64,000 nt of DNA, from the NCBI GenBank assembly GCA_902806575.1, contig CADCXD010000002.1, forward strand, positions 248,001 to 312,000, given 5' to 3'. The notes beneath the pieces are model-generated. The model saw only the letters and a program-made list of their open reading frames with translations. It searched no databases and was not told the origin of the DNA. Shown one piece after another: positions 21,440-33,104 of this stretch (position 1 is the first letter of the stretch; every line of letters begins with the position of its first letter). Source of the DNA: Jackrogersella multiformis. Taxonomy: Eukaryota > Ascomycota > Sordariomycetes > Xylariales > Hypoxylaceae. The position numbers were made by a program, and so were the translations under genes.

Positions 21440-22857
21440 TATTTAGTCGTCCCATAGCAGACAATGGGGATTGGGCGTGCTTCCGGAACTGGCAGGCTGA
21501 AAGCATAGCCTGCATTGTTGATATGGTTAGCAATATAAAAGAAAGAAAATACCGACAAACATGTATATAGTAGCAATACAAAGGGACGAGATGAGATACT
21601 AAACGGTTTAAAACTCTAGGTACCTAGGTACTCATAAGATCGAGGAATTATTAAACCCTTTTTTAGAGAATAGTCTAGATAACACTGTACCGATTACCTA
21701 CTTTACCTCATGGGAGCAGGGCATCAGGGGAAACCATGATGCTAGGTTATTTAATGTCCTAGGAATGATTACTAGTTGCCAGTGCCGTCAGCTCGGTATC
21801 CCTTTCTAGGAAACTTTTATCCGTGAAGTCGACTGCTAGACATAAATCGAGGCTGTCTGCCACTTCCTTGAAGATTAGAATGACCTCGTCGCTGGGGGCG
21901 AACATCAGCAAGCTTTTCTGCCTAGGTACGTACCATATGGCATTCTTTCCTCCATCTTGAAAGTGAAAATATAATTCGATTGGTCCAAGTGACTGGAATT
22001 AGAAACTGAACGAAGAGGCTCTTAGATCTCGTTTCCTTGGTCGACAAGGTTTGAGATCAAGAAGAGATAAGGTAAAAAGCAAGAGGAAACCCGTGCGAGT
22101 TGAATATTCGATGGATGGTATCTTAAATCCTTCAAAATATTATGAGCCTAATTTGTTGAAGTTTTGATATTGTTGTTGGGGTCAATGGTCATTTCTCAGT
22201 AGTAGACCCTTAACGGAAAAATTTGACCAGTATTTGTCAACTTGAGATATCTGATCGGATAATTCTCACTGGACATGAATAAAGAGTTTTACCACTGAAT
22301 AAGCAGCCTATTAATAGATCTAAATCCTCTTCGTACATAATTGAGATGGTGCGTAAGCGAATACATTGCTGCGAATATATGGCATTCAAGCATGAATAAA
22401 TGCATTATTCCGTATCATCCGTAGGCTATGGGCATTTAAGGGAGGACTTGGATTACGCTAGCTTAAGATAGGAAATAGGTCTAGCATTAGACTTCGCGAT
22501 CTTCTACTCCCTGTGTAACTTCGGAATTGCCCGTTCAACTACCTCATTCCAGGTAGCGAGTTCCTGCAGCAGCGCCTATCGTCGGCTTTTTGGTGGGGTG
22601 GATTTTTCCGCAGCTTCTCAACTCGTATACTGAATACGGAGGAATGGCGAGATTCTAATCTGACAGAAACCTTAAAATCTATTACCTAGGTAGGCAGTTC
22701 GACTTTTCCTTCCGTTCAATCCACTATTTTACCACCTTACCATTGCCACTTTATTTCACTAGGACTTCATTCCTTCTTCCTCTTCCTCTTCCTCGAACAG
22801 TGAGCTACAATTGCAAAATATACCTTATCCATTCACCCACCCGTCAATCTTGTCGTC
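21440..22857. other. Intergenic between divergent genes
   Basis: About 1.4 kb shared upstream region. Just before the next start is a CT-rich leader (about 22765-22800), as is common for strongly expressed fungal housekeeping genes. No gene is supported. Confidence 0.55.
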
Positions 22858-24429
22858 ATGGCCATCACAAATAGTACCAACAACCCTATACCGCATAAGC
22901 CGCCGCATGCGGCAACGGTTATATCGGCGACCGAATTAATTGGCAACACACCGCTAGTACGCCTGAACAAGATCCCGCAATCCTTGGGTATCGAGTGCGA
23001 AGTCTATGCCAAAGTCGAACTCTTCAATGCTGGTGGTTCCATCAAAGACCGCATTGCCTTGCGGATGATCGAGGAGGCCGAACGCAGCGGGCGTATCAAG
23101 CCTGGCGATACCCTGATCGAGCCGACGAGCGGAAACACGGGTATTGGCTTGGCCCTAGTTGGGGCTGTCAAGGGTTACAAGACAATTATCACGCTGCCCG
23201 AGAAGATGTCCGCTGAGAAAGTGTCGGTTCTTAAGGCCCTCGGCGCCACCATCATTCGTACCCCTACGCAGGCAGCGTGGGATAGTCCCGAGAGTCATAT
23301 CGGCGTGGCAAGGAAGCTGGTCAAGGAAATTCCCAATGCGCATATTTTGGACCAGTATTCCAATGAGAACAACCCACGGGCCCATGAGTTTGGCACAGCT
23401 GAGGAGATCTGGGAGCAGACCAATGGCAAAATTACCTGTGTGGTAGCGGGCGCTGGAACAGGCGGTACCATCACGGGTTTGGCGAAGGGATTGAAGAAGC
23501 ACAACAAAGACATCAAGATCGTGGCTGCCGACCCGCAAGGAAGTATTCTAGCTTTGCCCGAGACCCTCAATGACGAACATAGGGATGAACCCTATAAAGT
23601 AGAGGGAATTGGGTATGATTTCATACCCGATGTACTTGATCGGGAACTTGTCGACAAATGGTACAAAACAGACGATAGGGAGTCTTTCCAACTTGCACGA
23701 CGATTAATTTCCGAGGAAGGCCTACTAGTCGGTGGAAGTTCTGGGAGTGCTTTGAGTGCCGCGTTGAAAGCAATCAAGGATTTGAAGCTGGGCAAGGACG
23801 ATGTCGTCGTCGCCATCCTACCAGATAGCATCCGAAGCTATCTGACCAAGTTCGCAGATGATGACTGGTTGGCAGCTAATGATCTACTGCCGACCACTGA
23901 TGCCGCGGCGAAGGAAGCAGCGGCAAATGGCCATTCCGCAAAGCCAGAAGACCCGTATGTTGGAGCAACTGTTCGTTCCCTAAGGCTGAAGCCGGTTATC
24001 TCCGTCCTCGCCACTAGTCTCTGCTCCGAAGCCATTGAAACCATGCGCGACAAGGGCTTCGATCAACTTCCAGTTCTTGCTAGTGCAGGAGGCAAGCTGG
24101 TGGGTCTCGTCACCCTCGGCAATCTACTCAGTTATGTCTCACGCGGACGAGCTAGCGGCAACAGCCCGGTTAAGGATGTCATGTTTGATTTCGGCAAGAT
24201 AGATGAGGTCGTCACCGACCCTCGAGAAGGGAAGGGAAGCAAAGGTCGTAAGTTCGTCGAGATCACGTTGGACACACCTATCGCGGAACTCAGCAAATTT
24301 TTTGAGTGGAACAGCGCTGCCGTCGTTACTGAGCCTAGTCAAGGAAAGGCCAAGGCACTCAGCAAGCCCATCGCCGTGGTCACGAAGGTTGACTTGTTGA
24401 CGTGGATGGTGAATCAGGTCAAAGCCTGA
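22858..24429 (+). CDS. CYS4: Cystathionine beta-synthase
   Basis: An intron-less gene of 523 codons. It condenses serine and homocysteine to cystathionine in the transsulfuration pathway. The N-terminal PLP fold has the Schiff-base lysine in GGSIKDR (Lys63), the substrate loop EPTSGNTG (about 88-95), and the phosphate-binding GAGTGGTITG (about 198-207). The C-terminal part (about 365-520) forms a pair of CBS domains, starting near VRSLRLKPVISVL and including the FDQLPVLASAGGKLVGLVTLGNLL block. As in other fungi there is no N-terminal heme-binding extension. Length is close to yeast Cys4 (507). It is cytosolic. The sulfur theme is shared with the Met22-like gene near 3.2 kb, but the distance argues against a functional cluster. 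Confidence 0.95.
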   Translation: MAITNSTNNPIPHKPPHAATVISATELIGNTPLVRLNKIPQSLGIECEVYAKVELFNAGGSIKDRIALRMIEEAERSGRIKPGDTLIEPTSGNTGIGLALVGAVKGYKTIITLPEKMSAEKVSVLKALGATIIRTPTQAAWDSPESHIGVARKLVKEIPNAHILDQYSNENNPRAHEFGTAEEIWEQTNGKITCVVAGAGTGGTITGLAKGLKKHNKDIKIVAADPQGSILALPETLNDEHRDEPYKVEGIGYDFIPDVLDRELVDKWYKTDDRESFQLARRLISEEGLLVGGSSGSALSAALKAIKDLKLGKDDVVVAILPDSIRSYLTKFADDDWLAANDLLPTTDAAAKEAAANGHSAKPEDPYVGATVRSLRLKPVISVLATSLCSEAIETMRDKGFDQLPVLASAGGKLVGLVTLGNLLSYVSRGRASGNSPVKDVMFDFGKIDEVVTDPREGKGSKGRKFVEITLDTPIAELSKFFEWNSAAVVTEPSQGKAKALSKPIAVVTKVDLLTWMVNQVKA

Positions 24430-24912
24430 GACCTGCCTAATTTGGGACGGGGGTTTCTCTCTTATGATTAAAGATAGGTCGTTAGCATGGCGTTATGGTA
24501 GAAATTGCAATTGCCTGCTTAGAAGAATCAATCAACTGATATAGACTCGGGTGGATCAGGTTATAAATGGCGGACTCAACGTCTCCGATGGTTTAGAGGG
24601 AATTGGTTATACAAGACCTGTCTATATATAACCCCTTTAGTATTTGCTATGATAATATAGTCGGGATTAACTAAATCGAGTTCGGCTATACGGATGTAAT
24701 ATGTCCACTTGTGATATCGGAGAAAATGTGCCTTGATGTCTGATATTATAATGTATTATTTAGAGGTAAAATTATTGATGACATAAACTCGTTGCTATCT
24801 AACTTCGTTGTCTTGATAACATGGACTCTACTATATAGCCAATACAAGGTAGTAGTACTGACATTATCATACGGACTCAACAACTCGGTATTACATACCA
24901 CGAGGGAGATGC
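24430..24912. other. Intergenic, converging 3' ends
   Basis: AT-rich spacer between converging genes. Nothing further seen. Confidence 0.6.
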
Positions 24913-25797
24913 TTAGATCCGCTCCGATATCCAGTCCCACCACTTGTCTACCTTGCCCTCGAGGACGCTCCCACCAATAACATCGATTTCGATATCGAAC
25001 TCTCTCATCTGGCCGAACGTGAACTTCTCAGACCCGAACTCGCCTAGCCAGCCATCCTGCTCCTCCGACCCGACCTCGTCGTCACCGACGCCCGAGTCCA
25101 GAAGCCCCTTGCTACGAGACTGGCGTATCCGACCGATCTCGGCCTCGAGGTTGCTCTTGACGAGCGAGACGGGAAGAGCAGTAAATAGGTCTAGCTTGTT
25201 CGCGGCGACCAGGACGCGGATGGCGTTGGGCGTCTTCGCCGTCTTGCCCGCGCCCGTGCGCCTCTGGAGCGCGAGGAGGATGTCGTGTAGATAGCCGGCC
25301 GCGTCCGCGAGGCAGTCGTCCAGGCTGGCGGCGTCGAGCACGTAGACGATGCCGCGGAGCGCGCCGGAGGCGATCTGGGCCATGGCATGCTGGTTCCGCA
25401 GCTTGCCGTGGCCGGGGGTGTCGACGAGCAGGAACTTCCGGTGGGTGCCCGGGGCGTCGGTACGCGCGGCCTCCCGGAAGGTGGCGGCGCCGTGGTCGTC
25501 GGACACGGTCAGCTCGACGGACTGCGGGACCTGCGAGGTGTGCGTGGCGCAGGCGGAGTCGCCGCGCTCGAGCAAGGTGAGCAGGGAGGTCTTGCCGGCG
25601 GCGGGGGGGCCCACGAGCAGGATCGAGGGCAGCGCCGTGTACGGCGTGCTCCGCGCGATGTAGAAGTGCACGAGGATGGGCAGGACGAGCACGATCAGCG
25701 CGCCGACGACGAAGATCTCGGCCGAGGGCGTGAGGATGTACTCGGTGAGCTGCTTGAGGCTCTCCAGCATTTTGTCCAGACTGTCTATCTTGTCCAT
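24913..25797 (-). CDS. SRP102: Signal recognition particle receptor subunit beta
   Basis: A single exon of 294 codons. It starts with a short lumenal/helical segment, then one transmembrane anchor (IFVVGALIVLVLPILVHFYI, about 29-48) and an ER-associated GTPase domain. G1 is GPPAAGKTS (about 63-71), G3 is DTPGHGK, and G4 is NKLD. The linker VGSEEQDGWLGEFGSEKFTFGQMREFDIEID and C-terminal WWDWI are typical of fungal SR-beta. The protein anchors SR-alpha to the ER membrane and regulates docking of ribosome-nascent chain complexes. It is transcribed away from the Akr1-like gene, sharing an upstream region of about 0.9 kb. Confidence 0.9.
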   Translation of the reverse strand: MDKIDSLDKMLESLKQLTEYILTPSAEIFVVGALIVLVLPILVHFYIARSTPYTALPSILLVGPPAAGKTSLLTLLERGDSACATHTSQVPQSVELTVSDDHGAATFREAARTDAPGTHRKFLLVDTPGHGKLRNQHAMAQIASGALRGIVYVLDAASLDDCLADAAGYLHDILLALQRRTGAGKTAKTPNAIRVLVAANKLDLFTALPVSLVKSNLEAEIGRIRQSRSKGLLDSGVGDDEVGSEEQDGWLGEFGSEKFTFGQMREFDIEIDVIGGSVLEGKVDKWWDWISERI

Positions 25798-26689
25798 GTT
25801 TGCTGCGGTGCGGGTTGGGGCAGCCGGAAGAAGGAGGATAGGAAGAGGAAAAGACGGGAGATGAAGAAAGAAAGAAAACAGGAGAGGTTGAGTTAAATTT
25901 TTAGTTGACAGGTCATGTCATGTCGAGATTCAATGCAGTCGTAGGTGGTAGTTGTAGGTAGGTTGGTAGCTTTCTTTGGGTTACAGTATCATCATCATTC
26001 GATGCCAAGTCCCTACGGCATTTTTTAGCTTTCACACTATCCTAGGTAGCTTTGATGCATGTGGCATCTGCCCGGCCATCGCACCGGGAGAGGTACGTAC
26101 CTACGATTAAGGTAGAGCAGGTGGAGACTTTGAGTGTAGGCCAATTATATTCCATGGCTCAGCCTTGTTAGTCTCCCAAATAAGAGAATGGTGGGTCAGG
26201 GTGGCTTAGCAGTAACGACGACGCCCCAACTTTAAATGTTTCTGTGGATTCTGTGGATTCTACATATGGATTGCCTAGGTACTAGGTACATATTTCAATG
26301 TTCCTGGAAACTTAGACGCTGACCTGAACTTGACCTGATCTTATACCTACCTAGGTATTTCATGGACAACGAATATTCGATTTAATGACTGTTTGAGGCG
26401 ATTTTTTTTTAACGGTGCTTGAATTGTTCTTTTCTTAGGGGACTCGTTATTCATTTGAGTCGTGTAATTATACTAGACTCGTAAAAAATCATATCCTCTT
26501 GTCGAGTCCCCAAAAATCAAAACGAGTCGAGTTGAATCGAAAGAAACGCATTGTCATCATAAATATGCCCTTTGGCAGAATTCCGTGATTCATAGTTCTG
26601 ACCGACGCCTCGAATATCCCGGAAGACCCGCGAACCGACCGACCGACTGTCTGACTTTGTAATCAACTCCGAATACTCCTCCAGACATA
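25798..26689. other. Shared upstream region of divergent housekeeping genes
   Basis: Purine-rich just above the SR-beta start (25830-25890). Contains a short inverted repeat at 26438-26517 (see findings). No gene is supported. Confidence 0.6.
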
Positions 26690-29082
26690 ATGTCTCAAAA
26701 CATAATTCCTACCGGTGCTCCGATACAGCCGTCCTCTAAAGGTACTGCAGCCGCCCCGAAGCTGAATTCTCAAGAGTTGGAGATGGGTAACCTCCCAACC
26801 GGCGATGCGCCTTCGTCCGAACCGGATATCATGCAGTTTGCGAGAGTAGGGGATGTGGCTGCGATGGAAAAGCTCTTCGAATCCTCAGACTACGACGCGA
26901 CTTATACAGATGACGAAGGCATCACGCCTCTCCACGTATGCGCCGGTTCATGTCCAGCCTTTGTGGGTTCTTTGCTAACGTCATTCAGTGGGCATCCATC
27001 AACAACCAATTTGCCATGTGCAAGTTCCTTATCGAGAAAGGTGCCGACATAAACCAGAAGGGAGGCGAAAGCATCGCGACACCTTTGCAATGGGCTGCCC
27101 AACGGTCCAACTACTACACCGTAAATCTTCTTCTCCAGCATGGCGCCGACCCTCTCATTTCCGACGCCCAAGGCTATAACACATTACACATCTCGACCTT
27201 TAGTGGGAACGTCTTATTGATGGTATTGTTGCTGCATCAAGGAATTCCTGTCGATGTAGCCGATGCCTACGGTCATACATGCCTTATGTGGGCTGCATAT
27301 AAGGGCTACCCGCAGTGTGTAGACCTCTTCCTACGATGGGGCGCGAGCGTACATGCGACGGATGAGCAAGGCTTCACAGCGTTGCATTGGGCCTTGGTAA
27401 AGGGGTCGCCCCAGTGTATACTGAAGCTCCTCGAATACGGCTCGGACCGTTTCGCGAAGACGACGACGGGCAAGACTCCTGCATTAACGGCGAAGGATCT
27501 CAACACCGCCAATGCGTGGCATCGAGCTTTGAAGGAATGCGGATACGATGAGGACGCGCATGCGGTGACACCCTGGTGGCCCGGGTCGTCTTTTTTCCTG
27601 AAAGACAAGCGAGGGTTCATGAACAAGTTTCTGTTTCTCTTGCCGACTGCGTTACTATGGATCGAGTTGATGGTTTTGGGACACCTACCCATTTTCCTGT
27701 CTGTACCCATAGCGCTCTTGGCAGGGTTCGGTTTCCAGTGGATAACGAACCAAGTCCTTGAATATGCGCCCCCGGATATGAGACATCTCCATAGGACGGT
27801 ACGTATTTCAAACCGGTAGGAGATATTACAAAGCTAACTGACAGTAGCCTTGGCTTGCCGGCATCTTCGCGGCATCGTTGTTTCTGGTCGGCTTACGGTG
27901 GATTTTCACAGTATTTCCTAGTGAGTTCCTTGGCGGCGCTGAATTCGAATAGAGCTAATTGATCAACTTCAGCAACATTCGCGGCTCATCCACTGATCAA
28001 TTTTGCGTTCATCGTCACGTTTGGTCTCACCTGCTACTTTTATGCGGCATGTATGGTTTTTGATCCGGGATACGTCCCAAAGCTCAACGGAATCGCGGAG
28101 CAGAAGGCCGTCATCGACGAGCTTTTGAGTCTGTGGAAGTTTGATGAATCCAATTTCTGCGTCACATGTATGATTCGTACTCCTCTAAGGAGCAAGCACT
28201 GCAGACGGTGCCAACGATGTATTGCGAAGCACGACCAGTAAGTACAAACTAGCGACCCTGAAAGTATTTAGTCGGATCGGCTAACATAAACTACCTAGCC
28301 ATTGTCCTTGGGTAAATAATTGCGTGGGTGTAAATAATCATCGGCACTTCTTTCTATACCTGGTCAACCTCGTGTTCGGCATCCTATCTTTCGACTGGCT
28401 ACTGTACTATTACTTTTCCGAGCTTCCCAACTCGAAATCCCACGATTGCATCATCCTGGCAGAATCCATCTGTGCCGTCGTCAGTATCGACTCGTACACA
28501 GTGGCCCTCGGCCTATGGGCGACGCTACAGCTGACGTGGGTGAGCATGCTCATCTTCGTACAGTTCGTGCAAGTTGCACGCGCCATGACCACGTACGAAA
28601 ACATGTATGGTGTCCAAGATGGCTCGGCGTCGTCACTGGGTTCGGCCTTCACTAGTACTGGGGCGCCTCTCGATCCGAACCATCCGGGCGCTGCGCCCCC
28701 ATCTGCGGCTGCCGACCCACTCGGCACTGGCAGGGGAGGCCATTCGCACAAGCATAAGAGCTTCTTGAAGCAATGGGGCCGCATCCTCGGAGTCGACACA
28801 TTCATCGAGACGGCAACGGGACGGGGCGCCGCCACGGGCAAAAAGATGCGCAAGAAGCGGAACCCTTATAACAAGGGCCTGGTTCAGAATTGCCGCGACT
28901 TCTGGTGCGACCCCGCTCCCATATTTGGGCGTAGAGAGACGGGCGACGCGTTGCTCGGCGGCGAAAAGATCAACTACACCGACATCTACGAAAGCCCGGC
29001 CGCGATGAGTATGGGACTCGGCACTGGTTCGAGCGGACGGAGGAGAGGCGGATACGAGAGCGTGGCTGGCGAAGAGGTGTAG
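26690..29082 (+). CDS. AKR1: Akr1-type ankyrin-repeat DHHC palmitoyltransferase (five exons)
   Basis: Exons 26690-26935, 26989-27798, 27848-27920, 27973-28237 and 28299-29082 join to 725 residues, close to yeast Akr1 (764). Introns are 49-61 bp. The N-terminal half has about six ankyrin repeats (GITPLHWASINNQ across the first intron, TPLQWAAQ, YNTLHIST, HTCLMWAAYKG, FTALHWALVKG). Transmembrane helices follow, then the DHHC cysteine-rich domain: FCVTCMIRTPLRSKHC, CQRC, and KHDHHCPWVNNCVG. The DHHC motif itself is split by the last intron, which fixes that splice site. The enzyme attaches palmitate to cysteines of client proteins at Golgi/endosomal membranes. The C-terminal tail is long and Gly/Ser-rich. 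Confidence 0.93.
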
Positions 29083-29731
29083 ATGATGACTCCCTAATGG
29101 TGACACGGCAGGTTACTTACGGTTACTTACGTTCACGACTCGGTACTGATGAATATTGAATTTTTCTTTTTGACTTCTTATGCAGTAGCGCGTTAGCGCC
29201 ATTAGGGGGTTAAGGTGTATGGATGACTAGAGTGTATAGTACTATTGAACTGTGATATCCAAAACCTTCATGGTACCTTGGTAGGTTATACATGCATGGG
29301 TGTGTGGACCTGCGCGAGTGAGTATTGAAAATCTCAATATACTAGACTTAAGCGTGGCTCCCTGGATTAGGTCTACTTGATATTATCTTCTGTTGTTAAA
29401 TGCACTTCTTGCGTACTGCTTAGCAGGTTAGATGCCACCTCATCTAAGGGAGTTTAGGTCTACCTAATTTCAAGATGACCAACCAATTTCGTGAGTTGAC
29501 TACACAAATTTCTCCTAGTCTTAGCATCTTCATTGTCAAAGAATTACTAGGGTGGATACGAAGCCATAATATATTAACGAGAGACTTTGGAATAAAGAAA
29601 TTTCAAGATATGTACATCTACGTATGGTCAAATACGCGCCACCAAGATTCAGAAGTTTGCCGAGACGAGTAAGTTTAAAAAAAACGGCACGACCCACGAC
29701 CCACCATCCCAGAATCAAAGCATGGCCAGAC
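29083..29731. other. Intergenic, converging 3' ends
   Basis: No gene supported; presumed 3' untranslated sequences of the neighbours. Confidence 0.55.
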
Positions 29732-31021
29732 CTAACCCATAACCTTGGACCAGTCCTGCAGAGCGTCCGCGTCGGAAGCGCCCTTCATGACGGCGGCGAT
29801 ATCCGCGCCGCCCTCGACGAAGATGCCGAACCTGTCGCCGCCGTCCTTGCTCGGGTCGTAGCTGCACGTCTCCCTGGGCAGGAACTGCCAGTACAGGCTC
29901 GGCAGGCCGGCCTTGTTGATGTCGTCGGCCTGGGCCGGCAGCTCGGTCTCGGGGCTGCCGGACGCCGTGTCCACGCCCCACTCCTCCACGAACACCAGCT
30001 TGCCCGCCGCCCCCGACCACTGCCCCGGGTTGGCCGCCTGCCGCCCGGCGTACCGGTGCACGGCGACGAGGTCCACCTCCGCGCACCGCGTCGCCGCCCC
30101 CATGAACGCGCACCCGTGCGAGACGTCCCCGCCCACGCCCCCCGTCGCGACGCGGATCTGGCTGCCGGCGCCCAGCGCGCCGCGGATCTTCTTGGCGCAC
30201 CCGCAGAGCCAGCCTTTCGGGTCGTTGTTCTGGCACACCGAGGGGTCGGGCGACATGGGCTCGTTCTGTGCGTTTTACGTGTATGCGTCAGCGCCGCCGC
30301 GGGGGTGGGATGGGACGGCGGTGGAAAGGCGCGGGGTGGTGCGGCGCTGCTTACCTGGATGTCGAAGGCCATGATGGCCTCGCTCCAGTCTTTCCACACC
30401 TTGCCCGAGCTGGCTCCCTTGTAGTGAAGGATGTGGTCGATGCGCTTGTCGTACGCGTCGAAGGCGTCCTGCGAGCTGTAGAAGTTGTCTTTTCCCCATT
30501 TATCGAAGTACACGTCCCTGTTTGTTTCAAGGTTCCTTCGTCAGCCTGGGGATTTTTTATATACTAAGTCGTAGCGTAGTGATTGGGCTTATATTGGACA
30601 TCAGAGGAGGTTCTTACTTCCTATAGTCACCAAGGAGCGAGTTCGCGTCGTGGGGCGAGATAATGGACTTAATCCCCTTCTTAGCCAGCTTGTTGACGAC
30701 CTTGTCGACGGCGTCGAGGGTCTGGTCGTTATACTTGCCCAGCTGGGTCTCCAGGTTCGGAGCGCTGACCGTGATCTTGCTGCCCTTTTCGCAGTGTCCG
30801 TCGCCGGATTGCTGGTTCAACCACACACGCACGACTTTGGCACCGTATTTGGCCAGGTCGTTGATGTATGCATCCTGGTCCTGGTCCGACATGCCCGGAA
30901 GGAAATACAGGTTCGATCCCATGAAAGACTTGGAATTCGCCCTCGAGTTGTTCTGGCTCAGGGGCGTGGCGGATACGCCTAGCGCGAGAGCGCCGAGGGT
31001 AAGGAGGATAGATGCCTTCAT
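29732..31021 (-). CDS. Secreted GH5-like glycoside hydrolase (three exons)
   Basis: Exons 31021-30618, 30517-30355 and 30265-29732 join to 366 residues; introns are 100 and 89 bp. An N-terminal signal peptide is clear (MKASILLTLGALALGVSATP). The mature protein has a (beta/alpha)8 clan GH-A layout: FMGSNLYFLPG, YGAKVVRVWLNQQSG, ISPHDANSL, then FDIQNEPM, where the Glu of the NEP motif (created exactly across the second splice junction) would be the acid/base. VFVEEWGVDT supplies the likely nucleophile Glu. This pattern fits GH5 endo-mannanase or glucanase-like enzymes acting on plant or fungal wall polysaccharide; the exact substrate cannot be read from sequence. The last exon is notably GC-rich, which creates long spurious open frames on the opposite strand. 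Confidence 0.85.
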
Positions 31022-33104
31022 TGTCGCAGACTTTTCGATGTTGTATTTAAAACGACAGGAGATCGAGTAAGTCTCTTGCTTTCTTAGGAGGAACCGAAAG
31101 CAATGAAGGGGAATAGGACAATATCTATATAAAGCTTCTCCTTGTTATCTACTTCGATATATTGTACAGCCCTACGGGCTAAATCGAATAAGTCGACGTC
31201 ATTCTTGTCTTGATTTTGAGGCTATGAAATATTGAGATGAGCATTTCATGTCGCAACATGAAGCTTGATAGCTCTCATTCTCGAGTGAGAATCACTACCT
31301 CACCGTCAAGCCTACGTATTAGCGAGACTCTTGAAATATTATCAACATTGAAATCCAACATACTGGGTAATATATGTCGATAAAGGGGAATTATGTATAC
31401 AACGGGGCTGTGCTGAGCTTTTTGAACCTGGTTTAAAAATCTCGTCCGGACGGGGAAGGGTAGTAGCGTACCTAGGTAGAGAGTAGCAATTTCGCACTAT
31501 CACACTGAATCGGGATAGAATCTCGTCGTAGCATCAGAAGATATCTCGTTAAACTATGCGACGGAACACTCTAGTATTTCAAGTTCGGCAGGTGAATGCA
31601 GTCCCAATTTAATATGTCAAGTCCTAAATATAGTGATTTGTTGATCAATGAGTCTCATAGGTTCCGAATTTGCCCCCCTTCTCCATATACGGATCCTACG
31701 CCTTTGAAGCTTACGTTGACCAGACACTGGATATTTCTACTCCTGTAAATCATTTCGCGGTAGGAACCGAAAGGCTAGGGCATCTGAAACTATCTGTTTC
31801 GTTAAATGAAGATGATATCTGCCTTGCCAACTTCGGTCAAAATCGCGAGAGCTATGAAAGTATTGGTATGTATGGTAAGCTTCACTGTCGCGTCTCTAGC
31901 CCCCAATCGATCCTCCATTGCCTACCTAGGTACCTAGGTAGTTTATCAGTGGCTATGTTAGGGCCAATCGTAATCCTGGTCATCCTAAATACCTATTACA
32001 TGCGGCCGCAACACTAAGGGATTTTGAGGCTTAAGATCAAACGTTCAGCTGAGTCCCTCGGGCAGGTGTGTGACATCAATTTGAATTAAGACTCCAAGAT
32101 CCTCAGTTATCTTCAGATACCCTAGGTACCTATGTAGGTATATATAGAATACCTACTCCCGTCTAGGTTGCACATAGGGGCTAATGTTTTCAGGTCACCT
32201 ACGGTATATATCGTATCTAAGCGTCACGTGGTCCGTTCATCCAATCCGTGTCCCCCCCCCCAAAAAAGGGGGCTATCTCAAGACAAACCAAATACCGTGT
32301 CCAAGGAAGAAAAGAACGAAAGATATCAACCCTAAGGTTGTATATGGAGAAATGTTGGCGTTTCTAGCTTTGCCCAAGTCCGTAGGATTCTGAATCGTGC
32401 CAGTCCAATAATACGCCATGTTGACATTTGGGTACGTGAGTCCGTAATAGCTTTGCGACGGCCTCGTGTCCCTGATCAGGGGTACGATAGAATGGTGTGT
32501 ATCCATAATGATCTTTCGCTTTAGCATCTGCGCCATTTTTAAGAAGTCAACTACGGGGAAATGACCATTGTCGGCTGCTCGGTGGCTGAGAAACACAATT
32601 GCTGATCGCCGGTAGAACGTAGAAGCTCTACCTCGTTACGTGAGCGCATATTTACACCTTAACTAGGTATAATAGGTAAAGGTTTATTCATAATCTATAT
32701 TATGATGGGTGTATAATATGTCTAGGTAGGTAGTGTGTGGGGATAATGGTTATTGTATTGTGAAGGTTTTAAGCTTCAGTTCAAAACACAGGATTTCACT
32801 TTATCCTCTTGATTACATAAGCTGCCCCACAGTACCTAGGTACCTAGGTATATGATAAATATTTCGTCTATCTACCTTTTTACGAGGGGGTTAAGTTACC
32901 TAGGTAGTTACATTACCTACACTACCTACCTAAGTAGTGTAGGTAATTGTCTTGAGTGGGTTTTAGATCTCTTAATCTCGGTTTCTCCACCTTGCATCTC
33001 TCCACTGATCGCACCAATGATAGCACCAATGATAGCAGCACGTGGGGCTTTTAAGATCCTCACATATTCTTTCTGTGCAACTCCGAACATATCTCATCTC
33101 CCCA
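31022..33104. other. Long intergenic stretch with many TACCTAGG motifs
   Basis: About 2 kb between divergent genes. Motif clusters at about 31920-31945, 32120-32145, 32830-32855 and 32890-32945, and a C-run/A-run at about 32251-32270. A minus-strand open frame (32273-32596) with one hydrophobic C-terminal helix is not recognised and not called. A 13-bp direct repeat (GCACCAATGATAG) lies at about 33010-33036. Confidence 0.55.

Noticed and set aside
29624..30424. Long plus-strand open frame (266 codons) and other long frames opposite the GH5-like gene
   Set aside because: They arise from the GC-rich third codon positions of the spliced hydrolase on the other strand; composition is Arg/Ala/Pro-rich with no domain.
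32273..32596. 107-codon minus-strand frame ending in a hydrophobic helix
   Set aside because: Single weak helix, no family resemblance, lies in motif-rich spacer beside homopolymer runs.
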